NCBI GenBank assembly: GCA_029260795.1 | Contig: JAJDCO010000055.1 | Span: forward strand, 1 to 64,000 | From: Planctomycetota bacterium | GTDB lineage: Bacteria > Planctomycetota > OFTM77 | DNA: 64,000 bases | Reading direction: 5' to 3' | Part shown: piece after piece, positions 9,757 through 17,872 of the stretch | How positions within the stretch are numbered: the stretch's first letter is position 1 | How the letters are laid out: each line of letters starts with the position of its first letter | Notes under the pieces: model-generated | What the model was told of the DNA's origin: nothing | Database searches by the model: none | What the model saw: only the letters and a program-made list of their open reading frames with translations | Translations under genes and position numbers: made by a program

Positions 9757-10461
9757 CTACTCGGCCGCACAGGCCGGGCAAGCCGGTCCGGTCTCCTGGT
9801 CGGCCGTTCGCCAGGCGGTGGCCCCCCGCACGATCGAGACGGTGCCCGTCACGATGATGCAGAGTGCGGCCACCTGGAACACGCGACGACGAGCGGCGTG
9901 CGACAGCCACTGGCTGCCCACACCAAAAAGGATCAAGGCTGGCGCCGTTCCGGCCCCGAACAACGCCATGGTAAAAGCTCCTCCCCCCACCGAAGCCGTG
10001 CTGGCCGCCAAGGACAGCGTCGCATAGACGAGCCCGCAGGGCAGCCAGCCCGTGAACAGGCCCGCCAAGAACGCACCGCCCCATCCCGGTCGCTTCAGGA
10101 ACTCGGAGTAGAAGGACGAGGCGAGGCATGAGGTGCCGCTGCCCGAGCTCCGGTTTGCCCGCCCGCGGAGGATCTGGATCCCCAAGCCGATCAGCAGCAG
10201 CCCGGCGCCGATCGCCAGCCCGGCTTGCCAGCGCGCCCAGCTCGGTACCGCGGCCAGGAGTCGATGACCCAGGAAGCCCGCCGTCGCACCCAGGCAAGCG
10301 TACGTGAACACGCGTCCTAGGGTGAAGGCGAGCTGCCGACGCAAGCCCTCACGCGAGCCCCCTGCCCCACTCGACACCAACCACGCGAAGCCTCCACACA
10401 TGCCAATGCAATGGGACGAACCCAAGAGCCCACTGACGAACACGAGGGGCCACTCGATCAT
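9757..10461 (-). CDS. Sulfite exporter TauE/SafE family protein, in a cytochrome oxidase maturation context
   Basis: Polytopic; GSSHCIGMCGGFAWLVS motif; 4-nt overlap with upstream P-type ATPase. Confidence 0.8.
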   Translation of the reverse strand: MIEWPLVFVSGLLGSSHCIGMCGGFAWLVSSGAGGSREGLRRQLAFTLGRVFTYACLGATAGFLGHRLLAAVPSWARWQAGLAIGAGLLLIGLGIQILRGRANRSSGSGTSCLASSFYSEFLKRPGWGGAFLAGLFTGWLPCGLVYATLSLAASTASVGGGAFTMALFGAGTAPALILFGVGSQWLSHAARRRVFQVAALCIIVTGTVSIVRGATAWRTADQETGPACPACAAE

Positions 10462-12629
10462 GCCGGGACCTCCTCGGGCATTCGAAGAGTCTCGGCAACC
10501 TTCGACGGGACCGCCTCGTCCGAGGCCTCTCGATCCGCCAGCCGCAAGGAGTTCGTCACCACCAGGAAGCTACTGATCGCCATGGCCAGCGCGGCGAGGA
10601 TCGGGTTGAGCCTTCCGGCGACGGCCAGTCCCGTCCCGATGAGGTTGTAGGCGAAAGCCCAAAAGAGGTTGAGTCGAATGACCCGCACCGTTCGTCGAGA
10701 GAGCTCGATCGCCCAAGCGACGCGGCGCGGATCGTTCGCGAGCAGGCAAACATCCGCCACGTCTCGCGACACGTCGGCTCCGCACCCGAGCGCAATCCCC
10801 ACCTCGGCACGCGCCAGAGCGGGAGCGTCATTGATCCCGTCACCCACCATGGCGACGCAATGGCCGGCTTGGACTCGCTCGGCGACCGCGGCGACCTTCG
10901 CCTCGGGCACGAGCTCGGCCCGGACCGGCACCCCGAGCTCCGCTGCCAATCGCGCGGCGCGCCCGGGGTGATCTCCGGTCAGGATCTCGACCCGCAATCC
11001 GAGGGCGCGCAATGCCGCGAGAGCTTCGAAGGCGCCCTCTCGCAGCCGCTCTCGAAGCGAGAACAACGCCCGAACAGAGCCTTCCCATCCGAGGGCGACC
11101 ACGGGATCCCCCGCCGCCTTCGCGGCATCGGCCCGCCTGCGCAGCTCTGTTGGCCAGGCCATGCCCGACTCTTCGAGAAACTGCGGGCTCCCGAGCCAAG
11201 CCGTCGTCGATCCCGCCGCGTCGACGACGATCAATCCTCGTCCGGGGACCTGTCGCACCTCGGCCTGAATTGCTTCGTCGGTCGTCCCGTGGTCCGCCGC
11301 CCAACGCAGCAGAGCGCGGGAAGCGATGTGCTCCGATTGAGCCGCGATCGCCGCGGTCCGCGACACGACTTCTCCCTCGGTGCAGTCGACGCGGTGAGCG
11401 GCCTCGACCTGCAGATCCGCCTCGGTGAGCGTCCCCGTCTTGTCGAAGAAGATCGAGTCCACTCGCGCCAATCGCTCGAGGGCGGTCCCACTTCGAAAGA
11501 GCACCTGATGTCGGGCGGCCGTACCGACGGCGGTCCAGACGGCCATCGGAGTCGCCAGGCCGAGAGCGCACGGGCAGGCGATCAGGAGAACGGCGAGACC
11601 GGCGAGAAGCCCTTCCTCGAAGCCGCCCGTGCGACCGTGAACGATCGCCGTCGCCCCGGCCACCGCCAAGACCAGCGGCACGAAGAAACGAGCGACACGA
11701 TCCGCCAAACGCTCGAATCGGCCCTGGGCACCGAGCGCCGCTCGCACGAGCTCGGTCAGGCGAGCGACCGTACCGCGGTCCGCCTCGGCCGCGGCTTCGA
11801 GGACGAGCGCACCGTCGACATTCCAAGTACCGGCGGCGACGACGTCTCCCGGACCTCGAGTGGTCGGGACACTCTCTCCGGTCAGCAGCCCTTCGTCGAT
11901 GGCCGCTCGCCCTCGCCGGATCCGTCCGTCACACGGAATGCGCTCACCCGGCAGGACGCGCACCGAGTCGCCGACCCGCAGCTCGGCCAGGGGCAAGACG
12001 GACTCGGGATGCTCGCCCCGGCGGACACGCACGGTCTCGGGCAGCAGCCGGTCGAGGGACTCGACCGCTTCGGTCGTGCGCTGCTTACCGAGCGCCTCCA
12101 TCCAGCGCCCCAGCGTGACGAGCACCAGGACCATGCAGACGACCTCGAAGTACGTCCGATCGCGATCGCCGAAGACGGACGCCGCGGAGTAGGCCAATGC
12201 CGCCGCCACGCCCAGCGCGATGAGCCCATCGGTGGCCACGATGCCGCGACGCACCTGCGCCCACGCGTTGATCATCAGCGGGATGCCCAGCAGCCAGAAG
12301 ACCGGAACGGAGAGCAGCAGGCTGACCGCGCGGAAGAGGTCGCGCAGCGCATCGGCCATCGGGCCGGCGTTCTCGGGCGAGACGGCGTCGATCTCCTGGC
12401 TCCACAGGACGAGGCTGAACACCATGACGTTCATGGTGAAGAAGGTGGCGATGCCGAGTCGCGCCAAGAGCCGTCGCGCTTCGCCGCTCGCCTCTCCGGT
12501 CCCGGCGATCTGTGCGGCCAACCGGCAGCCGAAGCAACAGAAGGCCGGTCCGTCGTCCTCGACGGCGCGTCCGCCGAGGGGAAGGTGGCAGAAGGCGCAG
12601 GCTTCGCGCTCGCCGACGGCCGCGGTCAC
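10458..12629 (-). CDS. ccoI: Heavy-metal P-type ATPase, CcoI/FixI-like (probable GTG start)
   Basis: CPC motif LIACPCALGLATPMAV, DKTGTLTEAD, GDGINDAPAL; N-terminal ACAFCHLPLGG...FCCFGC cysteine cluster; GTG overlaps the upstream small ORF stop. Confidence 0.85.
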   Translation of the reverse strand: MTAAVGEREACAFCHLPLGGRAVEDDGPAFCCFGCRLAAQIAGTGEASGEARRLLARLGIATFFTMNVMVFSLVLWSQEIDAVSPENAGPMADALRDLFRAVSLLLSVPVFWLLGIPLMINAWAQVRRGIVATDGLIALGVAAALAYSAASVFGDRDRTYFEVVCMVLVLVTLGRWMEALGKQRTTEAVESLDRLLPETVRVRRGEHPESVLPLAELRVGDSVRVLPGERIPCDGRIRRGRAAIDEGLLTGESVPTTRGPGDVVAAGTWNVDGALVLEAAAEADRGTVARLTELVRAALGAQGRFERLADRVARFFVPLVLAVAGATAIVHGRTGGFEEGLLAGLAVLLIACPCALGLATPMAVWTAVGTAARHQVLFRSGTALERLARVDSIFFDKTGTLTEADLQVEAAHRVDCTEGEVVSRTAAIAAQSEHIASRALLRWAADHGTTDEAIQAEVRQVPGRGLIVVDAAGSTTAWLGSPQFLEESGMAWPTELRRRADAAKAAGDPVVALGWEGSVRALFSLRERLREGAFEALAALRALGLRVEILTGDHPGRAARLAAELGVPVRAELVPEAKVAAVAERVQAGHCVAMVGDGINDAPALARAEVGIALGCGADVSRDVADVCLLANDPRRVAWAIELSRRTVRVIRLNLFWAFAYNLIGTGLAVAGRLNPILAALAMAISSFLVVTNSLRLADREASDEAVPSKVAETLRMPEEVPA

Positions 12630-12802
12630 TTCGGATTCGTGAAGCTGTGCTGAATGTCCGGGATCGCGTAGGTGAGCGTGTAGTAGATGGCGATGATCCA
12701 GAACATGAGCCAGATGAGCCGCACGTACCACGGAATCCGGTGGCCGATGTAGGTATGGAAGCGATGCTCCACTTCCGGGCTGTGGTCTTCAGAGAGTCCC
12801 AT
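12626..12802 (-). CDS. Small (58 aa) cbb3-operon membrane protein, absent from the ORF track
   Basis: Reverse-strand translation MGLSEDHSPEVEHRFHTYIGHRIPWYVRLIWLMFWIIAIYYTLTYAIPDIQHSFTNPK*; one TM segment; GTGA overlap with the ATPase start. Confidence 0.75.
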   Translation of the reverse strand: MGLSEDHSPEVEHRFHTYIGHRIPWYVRLIWLMFWIIAIYYTLTYAIPDIQHSFTNPK

Positions 12803-12828
12803 CGTCGTTCCTCAATCGGATGCCGAGC

Positions 12829-13152
12829 TCAGTTGATCCAGTCCACGACCGCGTCGCGGTCCTCTTGAGCGTCGAGTCGCTGCTCGCGTTCGAGCAGCTC
12901 GAACTTCGGACGCTCGATCTCGCGGAACATGCCGAGACCGATCGCCCAAAAGAAGAGGAGGAAGAAGCCGGTGGAGGCGAGGAGGTAGTTGACGATTGGC
13001 GCCAGGGCGAAGGCGCCTTCCTGTCCGGTCTGGGCGAGCTTGATGAACTCGATGAACTTCGAGCCGAAGCCGTAGACGCTCGGCACGAGAATGAGGATCC
13101 CCATGACCCAGACCGTGAGGGTCTGGGTCCGACTCGACTTGCCATAGCTCAT
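12829..13152 (-). CDS. Small two-TM membrane protein of the cbb3 operon
   Basis: MSYGKSSRTQTLTVWVMGILILVPSVYGFGSKF...; ATGA overlap with ccoO. Confidence 0.75.
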   Translation of the reverse strand: MSYGKSSRTQTLTVWVMGILILVPSVYGFGSKFIEFIKLAQTGQEGAFALAPIVNYLLASTGFFLLFFWAIGLGMFREIERPKFELLEREQRLDAQEDRDAVVDWIN

Positions 13153-13826
13153 CGGGCGGCTGCCTTTCCGAGCACGCCTTCGACGTTCTCGTAGTAGGGA
13201 GAGATCGGGAACTCGAGCCAGCTGCCGAGCCATTGGACATAGAGCACGATCGCGAGCCCCTTGGCATTGGGCGTCGGAGGGCCCGACTCGGGCTCGTCGA
13301 GGAACCACTTGTAGGCGGGCATGATCGAGCCGGGCGACGTGAGCTGAGGGTCCCAGAAGTGGGCGACGTGCCAGTCACTGCCGCGGCGACCGCCCTCGCG
13401 GGACAGGTCGGGCCCGACGCGACGGGTGCCGAACATGACCGGACGCTGGAGCTCGTTCTGGTACTCGATGGGTTCGGCGACCGGTCCCCAGCGCTTGCTC
13501 TCGTTGGAGACGGGGCGAACGAACTGGCTGTGGCAGTGCCAGCAGCCTTCGCCGACGTAGATGTCCCGGCCGCGCTCGAGCAGCTCGGCGCAATTCTCTT
13601 CCGTCGCCTCCCCCACGTACTGAGCGAAAGATTCCGGATAGCGCTGTTGGAGATCTCGCAGCTCGGCCATCACGTTCTTGTTGACGGTCGGGTCGACGAG
13701 CTCCTCGACGCTCTGCTCGGGGAGGTCCCTGAACATCAAGATCGGTACGACGGCGTTCGACACGAACGCCAGCAGGAAGAAGCCCAGGCCAGCCAGTAGC
13801 AGGATTCCTGATTTGGACTCGAACAT
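13149..13826 (-). CDS. ccoO: cbb3-type cytochrome c oxidase monoheme subunit II
   Basis: GEGCWHCHSQFVRPV heme c motif, GTRRVGPDLSREGGRR, N-terminal TM. Confidence 0.9.
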   Translation of the reverse strand: MFESKSGILLLAGLGFFLLAFVSNAVVPILMFRDLPEQSVEELVDPTVNKNVMAELRDLQQRYPESFAQYVGEATEENCAELLERGRDIYVGEGCWHCHSQFVRPVSNESKRWGPVAEPIEYQNELQRPVMFGTRRVGPDLSREGGRRGSDWHVAHFWDPQLTSPGSIMPAYKWFLDEPESGPPTPNAKGLAIVLYVQWLGSWLEFPISPYYENVEGVLGKAAAR

Positions 13827-13849
13827 GAATGGCTCCTCAGCTCAGCGCG

Positions 13850-15256
13850 TCACGCGGGGACGGGTTTCGGCTCACCTTGACGAGCGTCGCCTCGCGCCGC
13901 CGACCAGGTCATCTTCAGATTGACCAGGAAGCACACGAAGCCCGCGATGATCGCCAGACCCATGAAGAGCCGCACGATCCAGAAGGGCTGCGAGATCCGG
14001 ATGGACTCGAGCCACGGAGAGAGCATGCTCCAGGACCAGCCTTGAAGAATGCCGGCCAGCGTGAGGTCGATGAACATGACGAACATGCCGCCGGCCGAGA
14101 GCCAAAAGTGCCACTCGAGCAGCTTGCGGCTCGCCCACTCGCGTCCCAACAGCCGCGGGAAGAGGTACGTCATGATGCCGAAGAGCCAGAAGCCGAAGAC
14201 ACCGAACATGACCAAGTGGGCGTGGCCCACGACCCAATCGGTGAAGTGGATGAGCTTCTGAAACGTCTGCGTGACTTGAAGAGCGCACTGCGCACAGGTG
14301 ATGAAGTAGAAGACCATCCCGACATAGAACCATCGCAGCGGGAGGTGCCGCTTGAGGATGCTGCTCGAGCCCCAGATGGTCCCGAAGAAGTTGATGATCA
14401 CGGTCGTGACCACGAACTCGACCGCGATGGTCGCGATGATGGCGCCGTACTGCAGGAACATCGGGATCGGCGCATAGAGGAAGTGATGGATGCCGTTCAG
14501 GGGATAGAAGAAGGCCAGTCCCCAGAAGCCGACCAGCGACAGACCGTGGCTCCAGATCGGTCGCTTGAGCATGATCGGCACGAAGTAGTACATCAGCCCC
14601 CAGCCCAAGGGCGTGACGAACAGGCCGACCAGGTCGTGGATGAACAGCCCCGCGATCGCGCCCCCACTCGCGCCCGACACCAAGTACTCCGGTACGAAGT
14701 TGCCCATCGCGTACGTCAGGAAGGTCCAGACGAAGGCGGCCAGGAAGTACCAGAGCGTGACGTACAGCGGCCCCTTCATCTTGATGATCGGGACCGAGAA
14801 GTTGATCGCGACCAGCAGCAGGCCAGCTTGCGCGAGCGGGTCGATCCAGACCGGCGTCTCACCCCACTCGAGCCCCTGGGCCTGTCCGAAGAGGATGCCG
14901 CCCGCCGTGGCGAGCACGACGATCTGCCAGGCGCCGTAGATGAACCACGACAGCTGGACGCTGGCGACGCGATGCATCGTGAGGCGCGGGATCGCCCAGT
15001 GCAGCGCCCCGAGGAACACGTTCGCGATGAACCCGTAGGCGATCGCGTTGGTGTGGATCATGCGCCAGCGGCCGGGCGAGAGGAGCTCGATGCCGTCGTG
15101 GGGATTCCAGCCCACGAGCTGGAGCGCCATCAGGAGGCCCCCGATCATCGAGACGGCGAAGAAGGTCAGGGCCGCGACGAAGTACGCCAGCACGATCGGG
15201 CGGTTGACGAGCAATCGTGCCTCGTTGGGAGCAGCAGCCGGCAAGGCCTCGGTCAT
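13850..15256 (-). CDS. ccoN: cbb3-type cytochrome c oxidase catalytic subunit I
   Basis: Polytopic heme-copper oxidase; MIHTNAIAYGFIANVFLGALHWAIPR, GWGLMYYFVPIMLKRPIWSHGLSLVGFW, WVVGHAHLVMFGVFGFW. Confidence 0.92.
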   Translation of the reverse strand: MTEALPAAAPNEARLLVNRPIVLAYFVAALTFFAVSMIGGLLMALQLVGWNPHDGIELLSPGRWRMIHTNAIAYGFIANVFLGALHWAIPRLTMHRVASVQLSWFIYGAWQIVVLATAGGILFGQAQGLEWGETPVWIDPLAQAGLLLVAINFSVPIIKMKGPLYVTLWYFLAAFVWTFLTYAMGNFVPEYLVSGASGGAIAGLFIHDLVGLFVTPLGWGLMYYFVPIMLKRPIWSHGLSLVGFWGLAFFYPLNGIHHFLYAPIPMFLQYGAIIATIAVEFVVTTVIINFFGTIWGSSSILKRHLPLRWFYVGMVFYFITCAQCALQVTQTFQKLIHFTDWVVGHAHLVMFGVFGFWLFGIMTYLFPRLLGREWASRKLLEWHFWLSAGGMFVMFIDLTLAGILQGWSWSMLSPWLESIRISQPFWIVRLFMGLAIIAGFVCFLVNLKMTWSAARGDARQGEPKPVPA

Positions 15257-15927
15257 GATTTCCCCTCGTGACTCGCGATTCCATACGGGCGAAACCGGCC
15301 CAGCGGATACATCAGCAGCATCGTCCAAGCGAAGATCAGGTGCGTGAGCGCCGCTACCCACGGGGGGATCTCGTCGACGATCCACGAGCCTCCGAAGAGG
15401 GTCGGCTGCAGCCAGGAGAGGATCAGGTAGAAGTTGATCACCCACAGGCCCACCCCGATGACCGAGACGAGCGCGAGCTGCTTCACGAAGCTCGACTTCC
15501 CGAAGAAACGCGAGAGCGCCATCTGGATCGGGATTCCCAGCACCATTCCCGTCGCGATGTACAAGCAAACGCCCGCAGCGACTGCGATGTCGTCTGCCTG
15601 CGTCAACGCCTTCTCGCCCAACGGAAAGGTCAGATACACGCGGACGATGCGCAGTGGATCCTGCCCGATCATCAGCGAGCCGATCACGTTGAAGACCAGG
15701 CTCGCCATCGCGCCCAGCATGCCCAGGAACACCCCCGCCATCGCATGGTAGGCGGTGTAGTATCCCTTCGGCGGCCAGTCGGCCGACTGCTCGCGCGCGA
15801 TCTCGGTCTCGATCCGCTCCATCTCGTGACGGAGATCGTCGAGTCGCTTCTGCCGATCAGCGCCTTCCAAGAGGTCTCCTCCCCACTCAGAAACACGGGG
15901 TTCGCCGGGGCCCATGGCCCGGCGCAC
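15253..15927 (-). CDS. cbb3-operon membrane protein of unknown function
   Basis: Four or more TM segments; 4-nt overlap with ccoN start. Confidence 0.75.
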   Translation of the reverse strand: MRRAMGPGEPRVSEWGGDLLEGADRQKRLDDLRHEMERIETEIAREQSADWPPKGYYTAYHAMAGVFLGMLGAMASLVFNVIGSLMIGQDPLRIVRVYLTFPLGEKALTQADDIAVAAGVCLYIATGMVLGIPIQMALSRFFGKSSFVKQLALVSVIGVGLWVINFYLILSWLQPTLFGGSWIVDEIPPWVAALTHLIFAWTMLLMYPLGRFRPYGIASHEGKS

Positions 15928-15987
15928 TGCTCTCGCTGAACAAAGAGCAGCTCAGTCAGTCGACACGGATTCTTTGGGGCTCAGACT

Positions 15988-16383
15988 CTACGTCGCACGA
16001 GGGATCACCGTCAACGATGCGGCCAACACCAGCCCGGCCGTGAAACCAAAGATCACGGCCAGCAGGCCAACGCCGTAGAGCGTCATCGTGCCGTCCTCGA
16101 GGACCGTGCTCTGCCGGCGCAGCACACGGCGGCTGACGATTCCGCACACCCACGTCCAGTGCAGCATCACATGCACGACCGCACCCAAGAACAGAAGCGC
16201 CAGCAAGGCGAACTGGACGTCGGTCCAGCCGTCGTACCCGAGACCCCAGAGTCGCCAGCCGTCGGCCTGGGTCGCGGAAGGAAACACGATGCGCAGAATC
16301 AAGGTCGCACCGACCAGCGTGACCAGCAGAACCATCAACACGAGGTCGAGCAGGAGATTGACGAAGGCGCGGGACATCATCAC
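15988..16383 (-). CDS. DUF4405-like membrane protein, cbb3 operon
   Basis: RAFVNLLLDLVLMVLLVTLVGATLILRIVFP...VVHVMLHWTWV resembles DUF4405. Confidence 0.72.
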   Translation of the reverse strand: MMMSRAFVNLLLDLVLMVLLVTLVGATLILRIVFPSATQADGWRLWGLGYDGWTDVQFALLALLFLGAVVHVMLHWTWVCGIVSRRVLRRQSTVLEDGTMTLYGVGLLAVIFGFTAGLVLAASLTVIPRAT

Positions 16384-16727
16384 TCGCCGGAATGAAGGAC
16401 TCGAATCGAACTGCGTGAGCTCGCGGCGAAAGCACTCACCGTGCCAAGCTTCTAGGAGGACGACGGCACGGCTGACCCTCGCAACCCTCCGAATCCGAAT
16501 CGGAACCGTGCCGGTACGCGTCGCGCGTCACCTCGGGAGAAACTGACTCACCGAGCTGTCACGTGCTCATGACACTCGAGCCCCTGGCCGAAAGAGATCC
16601 GACCGGTCGACACCGCGCGGCACGCGGTCGCGCGGTCCCGCGGAGCCCATCCGGAGCCAGGGGCACGCCAATTGCCAAGCGCACGATCAACATCACCGAC
16701 CGGCCCTCGCCTCTTTCGAGCGATCCC

Positions 16728-17864
16728 ATGAACGAGCCCCGCATCCTGTTCGTTGCCAAGGCCCCCGGCCTCGCCGATCGTGGCGCCCGCCTTCTCGAGG
16801 CTCTTCCCGGCATTGCCGTCAGCCGCCTCAGCGATCCCCGCGCCGCCTTGGATTGGGTGAATCGCGAGCCCGTCGATGTCCTGATCATCGAGCTTCCGAT
16901 GACAGCGGACATCGCCTCCCTCGCGCGAACGGCTCGTCGTCGCCGACCGGGCCTCGCCGTGCTCGGGCTCTGCTGCTCGAGCCTTCAGTCCGAGTGGCGA
17001 GGTCCCTTGCCCCGATTCGAGTGTGACGAGGTGCTCGTCCTTCCCTTTGCGCCCGACCAGCTGACCGAGTGCGTGCGCCGGCTCGCGTATCGACCGCACG
17101 ATCCCGAAAACGCTGCCGAGAAGACGCCTCCCGAGCTCGTCGGCGTCAGCGAGCCACTCTCGAGCCTGCTCGACATGATCGAGCGGCTGGGCCCCCTCGA
17201 CGTCGAGGTGCTCATCCAAGGCCCGGCCGGATCACCGCGCGCCACGGTCGCTCGTCAGCTCCAGGCACTCGATCCGCATCGGAACGGTCCTTTCGTCAAC
17301 GCCGATTGCCGGCTCGACGAGCCCGGACAAGTGCGCTGGGACGACTCCCTCGCCGTGGCTCGCAATCGTTGGAAATGCCTTCTGGAGGCCAGCGCCGAGG
17401 GCGTGCTCTTTCTCGACCATCTGGATCGACTGCCGCGCACTCATCAGGCGATCCTCCAGAACCTGCTGACCGATTCTCAACGCGAGGGACGGGGTCATTC
17501 CGTCCGCCTCGTCTCGGCAGCCGAGGTCAGCCTGGAGGAAGAGCTCGACACGAACGAGTTCCGCCGCGATCTCTTCTATCGGCTCAGCACGGTCAAGATC
17601 GAGCTGCCGTCCCTCGAACAACGCTCGGCCGACCTGCCCGAGCTCTGCGCGGCATTCTTGGCTCGAATCTCGGGAAGGCGGAGTCAGCCGCGATATCAGC
17701 TCACGGTCGAGGCCCTCGAGCTGCTCGAGCAACGCCCGTGGCCGGGCGACATCAGCGCACTCCATCGACTGTTGATCGAGGCCTCCGAGCTGGCGCGTGG
17801 TCCCTTGATCGAGGATCAAGACATCCGGGCGGCCCTCCAACGAGCGACCGCCCTTCAGCCCTGA
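16728..17864 (+). CDS. Degenerate sigma54-activator-like (REC-AAA+) protein without GAFTGA or Fis HTH
   Basis: FRRDLFYRLSTVKIELPSLEQRSADLPELC is bEBP-like; Walker A region is GPAGSPRAT; C-terminus ends without HTH. Confidence 0.75.
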   Translation: MNEPRILFVAKAPGLADRGARLLEALPGIAVSRLSDPRAALDWVNREPVDVLIIELPMTADIASLARTARRRRPGLAVLGLCCSSLQSEWRGPLPRFECDEVLVLPFAPDQLTECVRRLAYRPHDPENAAEKTPPELVGVSEPLSSLLDMIERLGPLDVEVLIQGPAGSPRATVARQLQALDPHRNGPFVNADCRLDEPGQVRWDDSLAVARNRWKCLLEASAEGVLFLDHLDRLPRTHQAILQNLLTDSQREGRGHSVRLVSAAEVSLEEELDTNEFRRDLFYRLSTVKIELPSLEQRSADLPELCAAFLARISGRRSQPRYQLTVEALELLEQRPWPGDISALHRLLIEASELARGPLIEDQDIRAALQRATALQP

Positions 17865-17872
17865 GGCCGCTC

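Noticed and set aside
10860-12653. 597-aa plus-strand ORF
   Set aside because: Antisense of the CcoI ATPase.
13829-15271. 480-aa plus-strand ORF
   Set aside because: Antisense of ccoN; the translated sequence is hydrophilic low-complexity.
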